From assembly GCA_017311185.1 (NCBI GenBank), contig JAESUZ010004132.1, positions 248,001 through 312,000 on the forward strand: a DNA stretch of 64,000 nucleotides. Direction: 5' to 3'. Below, piece after piece: positions 1-10,108 of the stretch (position 1 is its first letter; the number at the start of each line of letters is the position of its first letter). Under the pieces are notes generated by a model. It was not told the DNA's origin and did no database searches. It saw nothing but the letters and a program-made list of their open reading frames with translations. Source of the DNA: Proteles cristata cristata (lineage: Eukaryota; Chordata; Mammalia; Carnivora; Hyaenidae). Position numbers and translations under genes: made by a program.

Positions 1-237
1 AGGGGTGTGGGGAGTGTTCGGCATGTTTCCTGACCATTCTGTGCCTCGATTTCCCCATCGACGAAATCAAGGGAATCCCACATCCTACAACTAATATGGG
101 AAATAAATGACATAGCCCTTGTCATGTCCTTGGAACCATGCCTGTCGCACAGTCAGCCTGACTGAAAACTACATGGGACCATAATTAACAGGCTGACACG
201 ACACATATCTACTATAGCAAGCACTGTTCTGGAGCAA

Positions 238-452
238 GGGGTCGGCAAGCTTTTTCTGTAAAAGGCCAGGGAGGAAATCTTTTCAGCTGTGCAGGCCAGC
301 CAGTCTCTGTATCGACTCCTTGACTCCGGTGACCTCGTAGCACGGACAGCAGCCAGAGACAATACCTAAAACGAGTATGGCTCGGCTCCGCTAAACATTT
401 TTTTTCAAAGACAGGCAGACTGGATTTAGCTGCGGGCCAGTCTGCTGACCCC
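238..452. mobile_element. Old hAT-type non-autonomous DNA transposon
   Basis: The ends are inverted GGGGTCGGCAA... and ...TCTGCTGACCCC, and the middle resembles the common mammalian hAT repeat with ...CAGCCAGAGACAATACCTAAA.... The flanks tctggagc and tctaaagc look like a decayed 8-bp hAT target-site duplication. A related copy lies at 46529-46853. The family name was not determined. Confidence 0.6.
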
Positions 453-545
453 TTTCTAAAGCACTGCTGTCCAACAGAAATAGAAGGCAAGCCATGGATA
501 TAATTTAAAATCTTCTAGTAACCACTTAAAAAAATAAACAGATGA

Positions 546-735
546 GGGGCGCCTGGGGGGCTCAGGTGGTTAGCCTCTGACTTCGGCTCAGGTCATGACC
601 TCACGGTTTATGGGTTCGAGCCCCATCGGGCTCTGTGCTGACAGCTCACAGCCTGGAGTCTGCTTGGGATTCTCTCTCTCTCTCTCTCTGCCCCTCCCCT
701 GCTCATGATCTCTCTAAAATAAGCATTTAAAACAC
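546..735 (+). mobile_element. Felid tRNA-derived SINE
   Basis: The head GGGGCGCCTGG, the B-box-like GGTTCGAGCC, a CT-rich body and an A-rich tail are all present. The head carries GGGG in place of GGTGG. This is the older body type (GTGCTGACAGCTCA...GATTCTC). Confidence 0.92.
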
Positions 736-1379
736 TTTTTAAAACATAAGCAGGTGAAATTAATAACATTTACCTAACTAGTGTATCCAAAATGCTGTCA
801 TTTCAACATGCAATTGATAAAAACAGGTTATTGATATTTTAATTCTTTTCCATACTAGTTCCCCGAAATTCGCTGTTTTACATGACCACATCTCAGTTAG
901 GACTAGGAGCATTTCAAGTGCTCGTTATCCTATGTAGCTAGTGACTACCATACTAAACAACAGTTCTAGAGCATATGCTAACATGGATAATGCCCACATA
1001 CACACCTATACTCCCAGCTTCCGAATACGTATCAAAAGGAGTATATTTAGGACCGGCCAAGGGTTGGTCCTATATATCTGTTGACTAGGTACATATAAAA
1101 GCTTGTAAATAGTAACTAATATGGGCAAGGTGCACACATCTACCTATTTCTGGCCTAACCCCCGGGGAGAGGGGAGATTAAAGACAAGTTTTCAAAAGCC
1201 GGTGGGTAAGTCAGCAGTAACTTAATTCTTCTTAGGTCTTTAGACTAAAGAAAACTTTTGTTTCTGGCCATAACTCACATACACCTCTCCACATACACAG
1301 GGAGCCCCTTCCTCTACGGAAAAAATTGATGCCAAACGTTCGCTAGGGGCGTCGCAGTTTCCCAGCCCCATACTGCGCT

Positions 1380-2010
1380 AGTGCCCTTGATCATGTTAGC
1401 ATGACCCCTGGCACAGGTGCAGCGAGCGGAAGGGACCAGCCCACGGGCCCGCTGTGGCCGGGGTTCGGGTTCCGGGGGGGTGGAGCCGGGCGAGAAGCAA
1501 AGCCTGCTGAAAGCCGTCCCGGGGTGCCAGCCTGGCACCCAGCACAGAAGGGGCGGCGGTCCTGAGAGATCTGCCCACCCCGGCGACTTCGGCGGGGGGC
1601 GGGGGCGGAGAAGAGGGGCGAGAACACGATAGGCCCTACCCGGCCCAGGACGCGCCGGGGGCCCGCCCCCACCCCGAGCAGTCAACTGCTTCTCCTCGCT
1701 CCGGGGTGCAGAGACCCCTGTCAACCTAGAGCTTTGCTCACCGAGAGAGCGTCAACTTCCGGAGACCCTGCGCGTCCAGAGAGAGCTTCCGGCGCGCGGG
1801 GCGGGACCACCGAGGCTCAACCAATCCAAGCCCGCAGACTGGAGAACGCTGCCCCCGGGCCCCAGCGCCTGCGCGCTAGGTAAATGGCGCCTGCGCGCTA
1901 GGTAAATGGCGCCTGCGCGCTAGGTAAATGGCGCCTGCGCGCTAGGTAAATGGCACCTGCGCAGTGACCCGCGGCTATGAAGCCGCGCCCGCCGCCAGCT
2001 GCGGGGTGGC
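1380..2010. promoter_or_regulatory. CpG island with TATA-less promoter motifs
   Basis: CpG density is very high compared with the surrounding AT-rich DNA. Visible motifs are two ETS cores CTTCCGG (about 1756 and 1788), a GC box GGGGCGGGAC (about 1798), a CCAAT box (about 1821) and many TGCGC half-sites that resemble NRF1 half-sites. No TATA box is seen. This is the usual make-up of a housekeeping promoter. In human, TCEANC follows EGFL6 in the same orientation, so this island is a candidate TCEANC promoter firing leftward on the minus strand. That assignment is inference, and a rightward or bidirectional promoter is not excluded. Open frames across the island look like chance GC-rich frames. 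Confidence 0.75.
1865..1962. repeat. 22-bp tandem array inside the CpG island
   Basis: Four consecutive identical 22-bp units begin at 1865, 1887, 1909 and 1931, followed by a degenerate partial unit from 1953. Each unit contains GCGCCTGCGCGC, then a TAGGTAAATG stretch, so the array repeats a CpG-rich TGCGC motif every 22 bp. Confidence 0.95.
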
Positions 2011-2214
2011 AGATGGCCTGGCCGATTGTCAGGTACCAGGGCCTGGACTGAAAGAAACTTGCCCCAGTGATGTTTTTCAGCAGCAGAGTTTGTTGAACTA
2101 CTCTACAACGTACGCCTTCTGCTTCCATTCAAGGCATTGCTCAGCTAAACGTTCACAAAATTCTGGCCAAACGTGATTTATTTAATGCAGTAATTAATCC
2201 GAGAAGTATTTCTT

Positions 2215-2442
2215 TTTTTTTTTTTTAATTTTTTTTAATGTTTTATTTATTTCTAGGAGAGAGAGAGAGACAGCGTGAGCAGGGGAGGGTCAGAGAGAGA
2301 GGGAGTCACAGACTGAAACAGGCTCCAGGCTCTGAGCTGGCAGTCAGCACAGAGCCCGACGCGGGGCTCGAACCCACGAACCGCGAGATCATGACCCAAG
2401 CGAAAGTCGGACGCTTAACCGACTAAGCCACCCAGGCGCCCC
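2215..2442 (-). mobile_element. Felid SINE, young subtype, perfect TSD
   Basis: This is a minus-oriented full-length copy with an A-rich tail at the left and the head ending ...CCCAGGCGCCCC at 2442. It carries the variant body (GGCAGTCAGCACAGAG and GAGTCACAGACTGAAACAGG when read on the plus strand). A perfect 16-bp direct repeat CCGAGAAGTATTTCTT flanks it at 2199-2214 and 2445-2460, which indicates a recent insertion. Confidence 0.96.
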
Positions 2443-2807
2443 AGCCGAGAAGTATTTCTTGAACCCCTCGCATACATCAGTTGATATGAAAGTAGCCATG
2501 TGTAGCCTGCACTTCTCACCTGTACACATTCTTTCCCTGCCAGGGGGATGGTAAAACTAGAGACTTTAGTTTCAAAGGGCTGTTGCTGTAAGATTGTTTC
2601 TATTACAAGAACGAAGTGAGACGCCCGTACACCTGATTTATTGAATAGGCTGGGCTCCATAGGATATAAGAAGAAATCACTGCTTTGGAACCAGCTCTGT
2701 TCGCTCTCTCTCCTGCCCCTTGTCTGCTCCTGGGCTGGAGCTTGAGGTTTGAGCAAATCCTACAGCTCTTCCAGTCACTTTCAGGTATAAAGAAACAATC
2801 TGATCAG

Positions 2808-2990
2808 TGTTGTGGGTTGAATGATGTCCGCCCCAGCGCCCCGCCCGCCCAAGATAGATATGTCTACCTCCTAACCACTGAACCCTGTGAATGCAACCTT
2901 ACTTGGCAAAAAGGGGGGCTTTGCAGGGTGCAGAGGTTACACTTGAGCCGAGGAAGGGCCAGAGCTTTGAATGGGATGAGTGCTTGAAGT
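2808..2990 (+). repeat. Old LTR-like repeat fragment
   Basis: The text from TGTGGGTTGAATGATGTCC through CCTGTGAATGCAACCTTACTTGG matches a very common mammalian interspersed repeat, thought to be an ERVL-MaLR-type LTR. The related 62590-62990 segment is in the opposite orientation. Family assignment is from memory. It has no coding capacity. Confidence 0.5.
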
Positions 2991-3040
2991 TTCAATATTA
3001 GATTAGGCTGCGTTTTTTAACCGTCTAAAACTAAGATAAG

Positions 3041-3212
3041 AGGGTGCCTGGGTGGCTCAGTCAGTTGGTGTCTGACTTCGGCCCAGGTCATGATCTCATG
3101 GTTTGTGGGTTCTAGCCCGGCCTCCGGCTCCGTGCTGATAACTCCGAGCCTGGGACCTGCTTCAGATTCTGTGTCTCCCTCTCTCTCTCTCTGCCCCTCC
3201 CCGACTCGCACA

Positions 3213-3254
<42 letters not shown>

Positions 3255-3275
3255 AATAAATAAACGTTTTTAAAA
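3041..3275 (+). mobile_element. Felid tRNA-derived SINE
   Basis: Head GGTGCCTGGGTGGCTCAG, older body type, a long CT repeat at about 3180-3250 and a tail ending AATAAATAAACG. The B box is slightly changed (GGTTCTAGCC). Confidence 0.92.
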
Positions 3276-4055
3276 GTTTTTAAGAACTAAAAAAGAAATT
3301 TAAAAACCAAGCTAAGCTTCTGGAATTCTAATAGCTCTCTTCCACTCTTGCCTTCTCCTATACATAAGTTGAAGACAAGTGACGGACCACGGGTGACAGA
3401 AGTGGTGTTGGGCTCTCCACTCAGGGAGCCCCGCGCAGATGGTCTACGTGTCTCTTTAGAGTCCAGAGGGCCCTTAACATGATGCTCAGCTTTGGGGCCG
3501 TGGGCAAAACTCTGTGTCAAGAAAAGTCTCATTTAACATCGCACCTGTCATTATCTGTAGGTCATTTCCATATCACTTCCTCTTCTCCACGCCATTTGTC
3601 CATTTTGCTCATTTCTTTAGGATTATTCGACCATAGATTTATGACAACAGATTAGCAGGCAAATGCAAGGCCAGCAGGGATGGCCTCAATCACTTGGTGG
3701 TGCATATCACATCACAGGATGGAAATGGTTCAGGGGCAATGAAACATTTTATTCTACTCTGTTACTGGGGATGTCTCAAAATTCCATTTAATCAGAAAAA
3801 CATAGATAAGGTACAAGAAGAAATGGGAAGAGAGGATGCTAACACTAGGCAAAGACCTCTGCTTGCCGGCTCAATTGCCTTTTGCATTTCTGCTGAGAAA
3901 TCCGAGCCCACCACCTGGAAGTTCATTCTGTCACTGTGGCTTGTTTCCAGAAGGAATACACTGTCAGCGATCCCGATCCCGATGTTTGCACTGCTCCATG
4001 AAATGCCTCACCTCCCTTTGGCTCTCAGGTGTTTTCATTTAAAGGGAGGTCTCTC
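3276..4055. other. Anonymous intergenic sequence
   Basis: There is no recognisable exon, RNA gene or clear repeat here. The open frames on both strands have no recognisable protein family. Confidence 0.5.
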
Positions 4056-4345
4056 GGGGCACCTGGGTGGCTCACTTGATTAAGCGTCTGACTTCGGCTC
4101 AGGTCACGATCTCATGTTTTGTGGGTTCGAGCCCTATATCAGCTTGGACGCTTAACCGACTGAGCCACCCAGGTGCCTCCCGGGAAGCGGGGAAGCGTCT
4201 GACTCGATTTCAGCTCAGGTCATGATCTTATGGTACGTGGGATCGAGCCCTGCATTGGGCTTTGCGCGGACAGGGTGGACTTTGCTTGGGATTTTCTCTC
4301 CCCTCCTCCCTGTGCTCTCCTCCCCAAATAAATAAACTTTAACCA
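4056..4345. mobile_element. Rearranged palindromic SINE cluster
   Basis: Three SINE pieces lie in opposing directions. 4056-4140 is a plus-strand head and B-box region, 4146-4177 is a short minus-strand head (GGACGCTTAACCGACTGAGCC...), and about 4190-4345 is a plus-strand body and tail lacking most of the head. The first two form inverted arms (4058-4089 and 4146-4177) around a loop of about 56 bp. Confidence 0.8.
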
Positions 4346-5560
4346 CCCCCCCACAACAATATAGAGGATCACCGTGTTTATTCCGGGTCTTCTGAGTCTT
4401 CAGGGGAGGCACATTTGGCCAGAAGTGAGCCACCCAGGCGCCCCTGGAATGTGAATCTTGAGTAGAGGAATAGGGAGACTAGTATGGTGAGAAATCATTC
4501 CTGTAATGCGGGCGTGCTGATCGGCAATGGCTTCTTTCCATAGTTCTGCTTCCAGGCCTGCAGCCCGTTTCCAAAGTCGGATTGCTGGTCTTCCCACGCT
4601 CCTGCACACTCCTGTCTCCTTACCACAACTCCCCTCTGCTGTAAGTTAGCTGAGGTCTGGTTGTGTTCCTTGCTACCAACAAACACTGGCCGACACGCTC
4701 ATCCTAATGTAGCTGTGTGATTTGAGGGCCATCTACTACCTGATAGTAGATGATGCTGAAACTACCTCCATAGTCGTTCCTTTGTATTAAAGCCCTGGCA
4801 GAGACCGGCAGCATGGACGGGACAAGTAAATCGGGGTGAAATGGGAAAGAATGCAAGGTCTGTGAGATTGGATTCTTCGTGATCTCAGAGGTAACCACAT
4901 TGGAAGGTTCTAGGTATCCAGAAAGAGGCACGAGTTCACAAGACACTGGGGAGGGGAGACATGGAGCAAAGAGGAAGCCGGAGAGGCGGAAGGCAGCCCT
5001 GCTTTGCCGTTTGCCTCGCGGCGGCCACACACACGGCCACGCCGGCTGCCACAAGAGGGCGCTGCTAGCACCCCGAGGAGGGTCCGGAAAACGAACGCGG
5101 GCCCCAAGTGCCTCCCATTCAGCAGGAGGGCTGGGTGACTGCAGCTTGGACCCAGGAGGAAAATGATTTTAAAAGGCTAGTGACAGGAATGGGAAAGGGG
5201 GAGGTAGAAGCTTCTACGGGTCTCCAGAAAGGCAACAGATGTGAGGAAGGTGAGGGTTTCCTGGCTTTCTGAACAGCAGGCACATCTCCTCAGGCCTCAC
5301 CCCCTCAGAGCTCCAATGCCGTTAGCTTCGGCAACCAGCTTGGGGTCCAGCGTCCCCTGGCATCCTGGGTGGCGAACCAGGGGACATCCCCAGTGTAAGG
5401 GTCATTGGCGGCTGGACTGCATATGGGTCTGTGGGACTTCAGTTGCAGCCTGCCTGGTATTGAGAGGTGAATTCACTGGAGGTGTTCCAAGTCAACTGGC
5501 CCAGATAGCGGAGGTTCATGTTGACGGGGAGGGAGAAGGGAACACTTGTACTCGCTAAGG
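4346..5560. other. Anonymous intergenic sequence
   Basis: No exon or RNA gene was recognised. A 20-bp fragment of a SINE head on the minus strand (TGAGCCACCCAGGCGCCCC) sits at about 4426-4445 without a body. The section around 5020-5110 is mildly CpG-rich. Confidence 0.45.
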
Positions 5561-6050
5561 CACAGTTTTATTGAAGTACAACACAGGTGGAAATGCCGTG
5601 GCACAGATCGTTAAGTGTACCTCTCAATGGTCTTCATAAAGTGAGCGTGGCCAACCGTTGCGCTCCCCCTGCCCACCAGCACCCCCTTGGAGGGTACACC
5701 CGATCCCAGCGTCTCCAGCATAGAGTAATCCTGCCTGACCTTGAAGCTTTTCGTAAGCGGAGTCACACGGTGTATACTTTCTGGTTTCTTCTGATCGATG
5801 CCATATTTAAAAATCCAGCTGTGTTGCTGGGGGCAGCGTTGGTTTACGCATGCTCATCGCTCGGTCATATTTCATCGGACGAATATACCACAGTGTATGT
5901 TTCCATTCTACCCACACGGGACATTATGGATATTTGAGTTGTCCCATTGCGACGAGGAAAAATAGCGCTTCTGAGCGTTGCTTCGGAGTGTCTACCCAGG
6001 AGTGGAATTCTGGGTCAGTAAGACTGTCTTCGGCCGTTAGTGACACGTGA
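5560..6050 (-). mobile_element. Old LINE-1 fragment (diverged)
   Basis: The plus-strand text resembles the reverse complement of an L1 ORF2 to 3'-end region, for example ATACCACAGTGTATGT, GACATTATGGATATTTGAGTTG and CAGGAGTGGAATTCTGGGTCA. It is heavily mutated and has no usable reading frame, which fits an ancient L1M-type insertion. Confidence 0.65.
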
Positions 6051-6750
6051 CCTGAAGGTGCTGCTACAGTCTCTTGCATGACTTTTTTACCTGGAAAGGG
6101 CGATTCTAAATGTGTTTTGGGCAACGTTGTCAGCAAAATAAATATATAGGCATTAAAAATATTTTTAAAACTTTATTTAAAAAATGAAAACAACTTTAGG
6201 TACAGGAATTCCATAGTCATCCCTCAAGTATTATGTGCCTCCTCCCCCAAAAAAAAAAAGAAAAAGAAGAAGAGTATAAGACACGCAGGCTACGTGGGGC
6301 CGGGCTGAAGACCGGTGTAGTCTTGGAGAGGCATCCGATGCCTGAGCAGAAGGGGTCTGGGTGTTCCCCAAGTCCCAAGTGTCATCTTACAGACGAGGGA
6401 AGGGACAGGCCTCCTGTGTGGGATCCGAAGTGTCTGGAGGTCTGTAAGGGAGGGGACAGGAGAGGCCTCCCTGGCCACAAGGAGGCTTTTCTCAACCCTC
6501 AGAGCAGAGGACGCCAGTGTCCTTCAGCACCCCTCCCTGCTCATGGCAGAGGCCCTGATGTGTTCTCAAGTCACCTTGTGCTTTAGTCAGTCATGGACAC
6601 TCAGCCTCAGAGGGGAGGCAGAAATGGAGGCGGGCGCCACTGTTATTTCAATGTGTTCATGGGAAGCCCTGAGACTGGAGGGTGTGGACACCCTGGTGAA
6701 TGTTACTCAGTCTGTGCAAGCAAACAGGCAGGCACCGTTCGGTGGTAATT
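6050..6750. other. Anonymous intergenic sequence
   Basis: An A-rich run lies at about 6248-6275. The remainder shows no recognised repeat, exon or RNA gene, although the 6370-6410 text (ATCTTACAGACGAGGGAAGG) faintly resembles a MIR core. Confidence 0.4.
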
Positions 6751-7330
6751 TGGGCAGCACTCGGGATCTGCGAGAGGTCGAAGGTCATGGTTTTGCTGCG
6801 GAAGCGGCGAGCACAACGCGCCCTGCTGTGGAACACTGCTTAGCAGCCTGGTGACCGCAGAGCAAAGGCTGTGCGCTGATCCGCGCTGGGGCTCTGTGGT
6901 GGCTGTGGGGGCGGGGGGGAGACAAGAGCGTGCGCTCTGGGGAGCGCTGGCCGGAGTGTCTAGGGGGTGACCGGGTCTCCTTGGGTGAGGCTGCAAGGGG
7001 AGGGGTAGCCCGGGAGAGAGCACAGTTCCGCTAAGGTGGGGAGGTACAGGGAGAGGCTGCGGGCAGAATGGGGACGGTCCGCGCGACAGCGGAGAGGGCA
7101 GAAACGGCGGGAGTTAGACCCGGAGGAGGTGGCCCGGAACAGTGTGGGGACGAGGGAGGGACAGGGTGGGTGACAAGGGGGTTTCGTGCTGAGTGGCGGC
7201 CAGGCACGACAGACAGGCATCGTGGCTGGCTGATCTCACCTAACGGCCCCCAAAGGAACCCAGGCGCGACGCAGCGCTAGTGCAGGCTAGCGCTCCAGGC
7301 CGCCACAGCCTGCCGGCCGGAATTCAAAAC
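6750..7330. promoter_or_regulatory. Second CpG-rich block, function unknown
   Basis: CpG dinucleotides are dense (for example GGTCCGCGCGACAGCGG at about 7075 and CAGGCGCGACGCAGCGC at about 7260), unlike the flanking sequence. No TATA box, splice-supported exon or recognisable protein was found. It could be an alternative promoter or enhancer, or an unmethylated region without a transcript. Its direction is unknown. Confidence 0.45.
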
Positions 7331-8540
7331 CTTAGTTTGCTATTTAAGGGGCCACAAAGTTAGTCCCCCCCAGACGACGGTCTTGTTGTGGAGACGGCAG
7401 GGGCACCCACCCAGGGCTCAGGGAAGAGTCGTCGCCTGAGTCTGGATTGTGCTTTGGTGTGAAATCCCAGATAGGCCAAGAGAGGGCTCAGTTTTCTCTC
7501 ACGTAATAAAATGTTGAACCGTGACTGGTTTGGGACAGGGACAGAGGTGCAACAGGGTCATCAGGGAGCCAGGCTGCTTCCGGATATGCGCTCCTCCGTA
7601 AGGAAGGGTCTTTGACCTCATGGTCACAAGGGAGCTTGCAGAGCTCCTGCCCTCACAACCACATTGCAGGGAGGAAGGAAGGGGGAGGGAGAGAAATGGC
7701 ACGAGGGGCTGCCAACTGCCAGCCCTCTTTAATGATCCTTCCCGGAAGCCCCCCCCCCGCCCCCCGGTGACTTCAGCAGGCTCCCCATCTGAAAGAGAGG
7801 TTGTACATAAACATATTTTTGTATTTACATGCTTAAACTTGTAAAGTAAAATTCGAAAATGGATACTGGGTAGGCAAGTCGAAGTCTCTGCTACAGACAC
7901 TACAGAGACATGAAATGTCATTACTCAATTCGACTTAACTCGGCTTCGTGCAATGATTCTCTCCCTGTAGAGAACATGATTCCCAGGCTTCCCTGTTTCG
8001 TTTCGGGGTCAACATCTCTTCCTTTAAGCTGGGTCACTGGTTATCGATGGTCTTTCATTGCAAGCTCTCCCTCCTATCTTCCTTTATGCTAAGCCATAAC
8101 TGTGCTCTCCAATTTCCTTGGTCACTGAAGAAACAGGGAGAGTTCTTCTTCAAGTTCTACCACAGTATTAGACACCACCTGCTTCGGTTAACTCCTGCTG
8201 TGTAACGGAACACTCCAAATCTTAGTCTCTTAAAAGAGTCATTTTATTATGTCTCCCAATTCTGCAGGCTGATTTGACTTAGCTAGAAACCTCTTCATCT
8301 GGTCTCACGTAGAAACATTATTTTGGGGGTTTTTGTATCTAGCAGTTATCCTAACAGATACAACCACAGCCCCTGGAGACTGTACGCCAAACTTACTTCA
8401 CGCTAAAGGAAAACAAGGTTTTCCCTACCATCTTAGAAAGTTGTATATGTTGGTTGTATTAAAGAGAAAGCTGTTGGGAAAGGATTACTAAATTGGAAAA
8501 AAAAATGATTACTAGAAGCTTCCGTTTTAAAAAAAAGTTT
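7331..8540. other. Intergenic sequence with one old repeat
   Basis: A C-rich run lies at about 7750-7765. The segment 8185-8320 (CTCCTGCTGTGTAACGG...CAATTCTGCAGGCTG) resembles a common ancient interspersed repeat of uncertain family. No exon is recognised. Confidence 0.4.
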
Positions 8541-8745
8541 GGGGCACTTGGGTGGCTCAGTCGGTTAAGCGTCTGACTTCATCTCAGGCCATGATCTCGT
8601 GGTTCATGGGTTCGAGCCCCGTGTCAGGCTCTGTGCTGACAGCTCAGAGCCTGGAGCCTGTTTCAGATTCTGTGTCTCCCTCTCTCTCTGCTCCTTCCTG
8701 CTCGTGCCCTGTCTCTCTCTCAAAAATACAATAAACGTTAAAAGG
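8541..8745 (+). mobile_element. Felid tRNA-derived SINE
   Basis: Full-length copy with head GGGGCACTTGGGTGGCTCAG, B-box-like GGTTCGAGCC, older body type and tail AATACAATAAACG. Confidence 0.93.
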
Positions 8746-9486
8746 AAAAATTAAAAAAAAACCTTAAGAGTGAAGTTACACACATTGAAGATTAGTAAGT
8801 GGGCCATCTTCTCTCTTTCGTTCCTCCTACAGCTCGATGCCTTCGTTACTTTAGAGGGTGACGAATACTGGGGAATATTCTGTTTGGGAGATGTCCTACA
8901 CCTGTTTATGACCCAGAGTCGAAAAACATAATACACACTCATCCTCAGGGGAATAATTCAAGATTCATTACCACCCAAAGCTGTTCTTGAATTTGGAAGA
9001 AAAGAGAAACAGAGAAAAGAAGGCATTGGTCTTTCTTCTGTTTCCTGATATTGGCATGATTTCGTTTCAGGTATTTCTCCGAGGCCTTACATTCCACAAC
9101 TTAAGCTAATTTGCATTGCACGTACAAGGCCTAATAAAGCAGTCATGTGCTCCCAGAAGAGGAAGTAATTTTATGAATTTTTAAGAATGCAAAGTATTTC
9201 CAACACAAAGCAATAAAACCCACATTTTCCAGGAAAGCAAATAATCATACATGTAACAAAACATAGCGTCCGAAGCTTATTTTCTTACTTAGGAAGACTT
9301 AAACCATGGCACAAGGTGATTATTTGAATATTATTACAAAGACCTGAAATACACAAGCTTGGCTATAAAACAGCAGGCTAAGCCGCTCAGGTAAAAAAAA
9401 CAACAATCTAGCTGTGACGTCACAGTTTCCAAGCCGGGCCAGAAAAGTGAAACAAAGAAACAATTCCCCGTAGTTTCTGTTACTGG

Positions 9487-9515
<29 letters not shown>
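8746..9515. other. AT-rich sequence below the EGFL6 3' end
   Basis: No coding exon is present. It may contain the distal EGFL6 3' UTR or the polyadenylation region. A run of TTTTG units at about 9487-9515 borders the SINE that follows and is probably its expanded tail. Confidence 0.4.
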
Positions 9516-9518
<3 letters not shown>

Positions 9519-9712
9519 TATTTCTAGGAGAGAGAGAGAGAGCAGCGTAGCAGGGGAGGGTCAGAGAGAGAGGGAGTCACAGACTGAAACAGGCTCAGGC
9601 TCTGAGCTGGCAGTCAGCACAGAGGCCGACGCGGGGCTTGAACCCACGAACCGCGAGATCATGACCTGAGCGAAAGTCGGACGCTTAACCGACTAAGCCA
9701 CCCGGGCGCCCC
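9516..9712 (-). mobile_element. Felid SINE, young subtype, in likely EGFL6 3' UTR
   Basis: A minus-oriented copy, so it reads in the same direction as EGFL6, with its head ending at 9712 (...CCCGGGCGCCCC). The body is the variant type. Its tail reads CTAGAAATAAA in EGFL6 sense, which places a canonical AATAAA at 9517-9522, about 413 nt after the EGFL6 stop. A (CAAAA)n run follows in the tail. Confidence 0.92.
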
Positions 9713-9934
9713 TTTTTTGTTTTGTTTTTAATCATTTCAGAAACACAGCGGTGCTACACCTAAAGCAACTCTTGGCACCTCTTATCCGAGAAAGGCGTGT
9801 GACAATGTTTCTGTTGGTACATTATGGTTTTTCAGTCTGTGTTTCTAAAGTGGGGGAATCTGTGATGTAATACCGGAAAACAGAGAATGGACATCCAAAG
9901 CCAAATATAAAGACACAAAAGACCACGGTCACAT
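9713..9934 (-). other. EGFL6: EGFL6 proximal 3' UTR
   Basis: This is unique sequence directly after the stop codon, before the SINE at 9516-9712. An ATTAAA hexamer in gene sense is at 9727-9732, about 203 nt past the stop. It is one candidate polyadenylation signal, and the AATAAA inside the SINE tail at 9517-9522 is another. No poly(A) site can be fixed from sequence alone. Confidence 0.5.
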
Positions 9935-10027
9935 TCAGCCACCTGGACACGAGCCTGGAAGCAGCAGGACGCCGTCCAGCGCAATTCCTCCGGCTTTGCC
10001 TCTGCCGCGTTCTGCTTCAAAAATGAT
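9935..10027 (-). CDS. EGFL6: EGFL6 exon 12 (last coding exon)
   Basis: Thirty codons plus TGA. The acceptor is ...CTTCTCCATTGTTAG followed by ATC, phase 0, which matches the end of exon 11. The product starts [19 protein letters not shown] and ends [11 protein letters not shown]. This completes the MAM domain: the FEAERG...IALDGV segment is the usual last strand region, and the final Cys (SCPGG) should pair within the domain. The human protein, as I recall it, continues past this Cys with a longer acidic end (...CPDSLLSVDD). The feline frame stops four codons after it began to differ, so the C-terminus is shorter. A SINE inserted only 82 bp upstream of this exon in gene sense (10109-10331). 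Confidence 0.93.
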   Translation of the reverse strand: MIFEAERGRGKAGGIALDGVLLLPGSCPGG

Positions 10028-10108
10028 CTAACAATGGAGAAGATAGAAAGTATTACTTTCCCCTTTCAAGTCAGTGATATGCTCACCCTATTTAATAGGT
10101 ATTAAAGG

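Larger units (their letters stand above)
1..1380. other. Intergenic sequence left of CpG island
   Basis: No coding exon is recognised here. The stretch contains an old hAT-type element (238-452) and a felid SINE (546-735). The remainder, roughly 736-1380, is AT-rich anonymous sequence with no recognisable motif. If the CpG island to the right is the TCEANC promoter, this would be the first part of that gene's body, but nothing in the sequence shows it. Confidence 0.5.

Noticed and set aside
1314..1724. Long minus-strand open frames across the CpG island
   Set aside because: GC-rich DNA has few stops; the translations are low-complexity Pro/Arg/Gly with no domain and several overlapping frames.
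4426..4446. Isolated SINE head fragment
   Set aside because: Only about 20 bp matches, with no body or tail; too short to call as a separate insertion.
8552..8734. Recurrent frames starting MAQSVKRPTSAQVMISRFVG
   Set aside because: The same peptide appears wherever a felid SINE lies, so it is SINE sequence and not a gene family.
9832..10020. 62-residue minus-strand frame [15 protein letters not shown]...
   Set aside because: It is the wrong frame across EGFL6 exon 12; the phase-0 frame joined from exon 11 gives the conserved MAM end.
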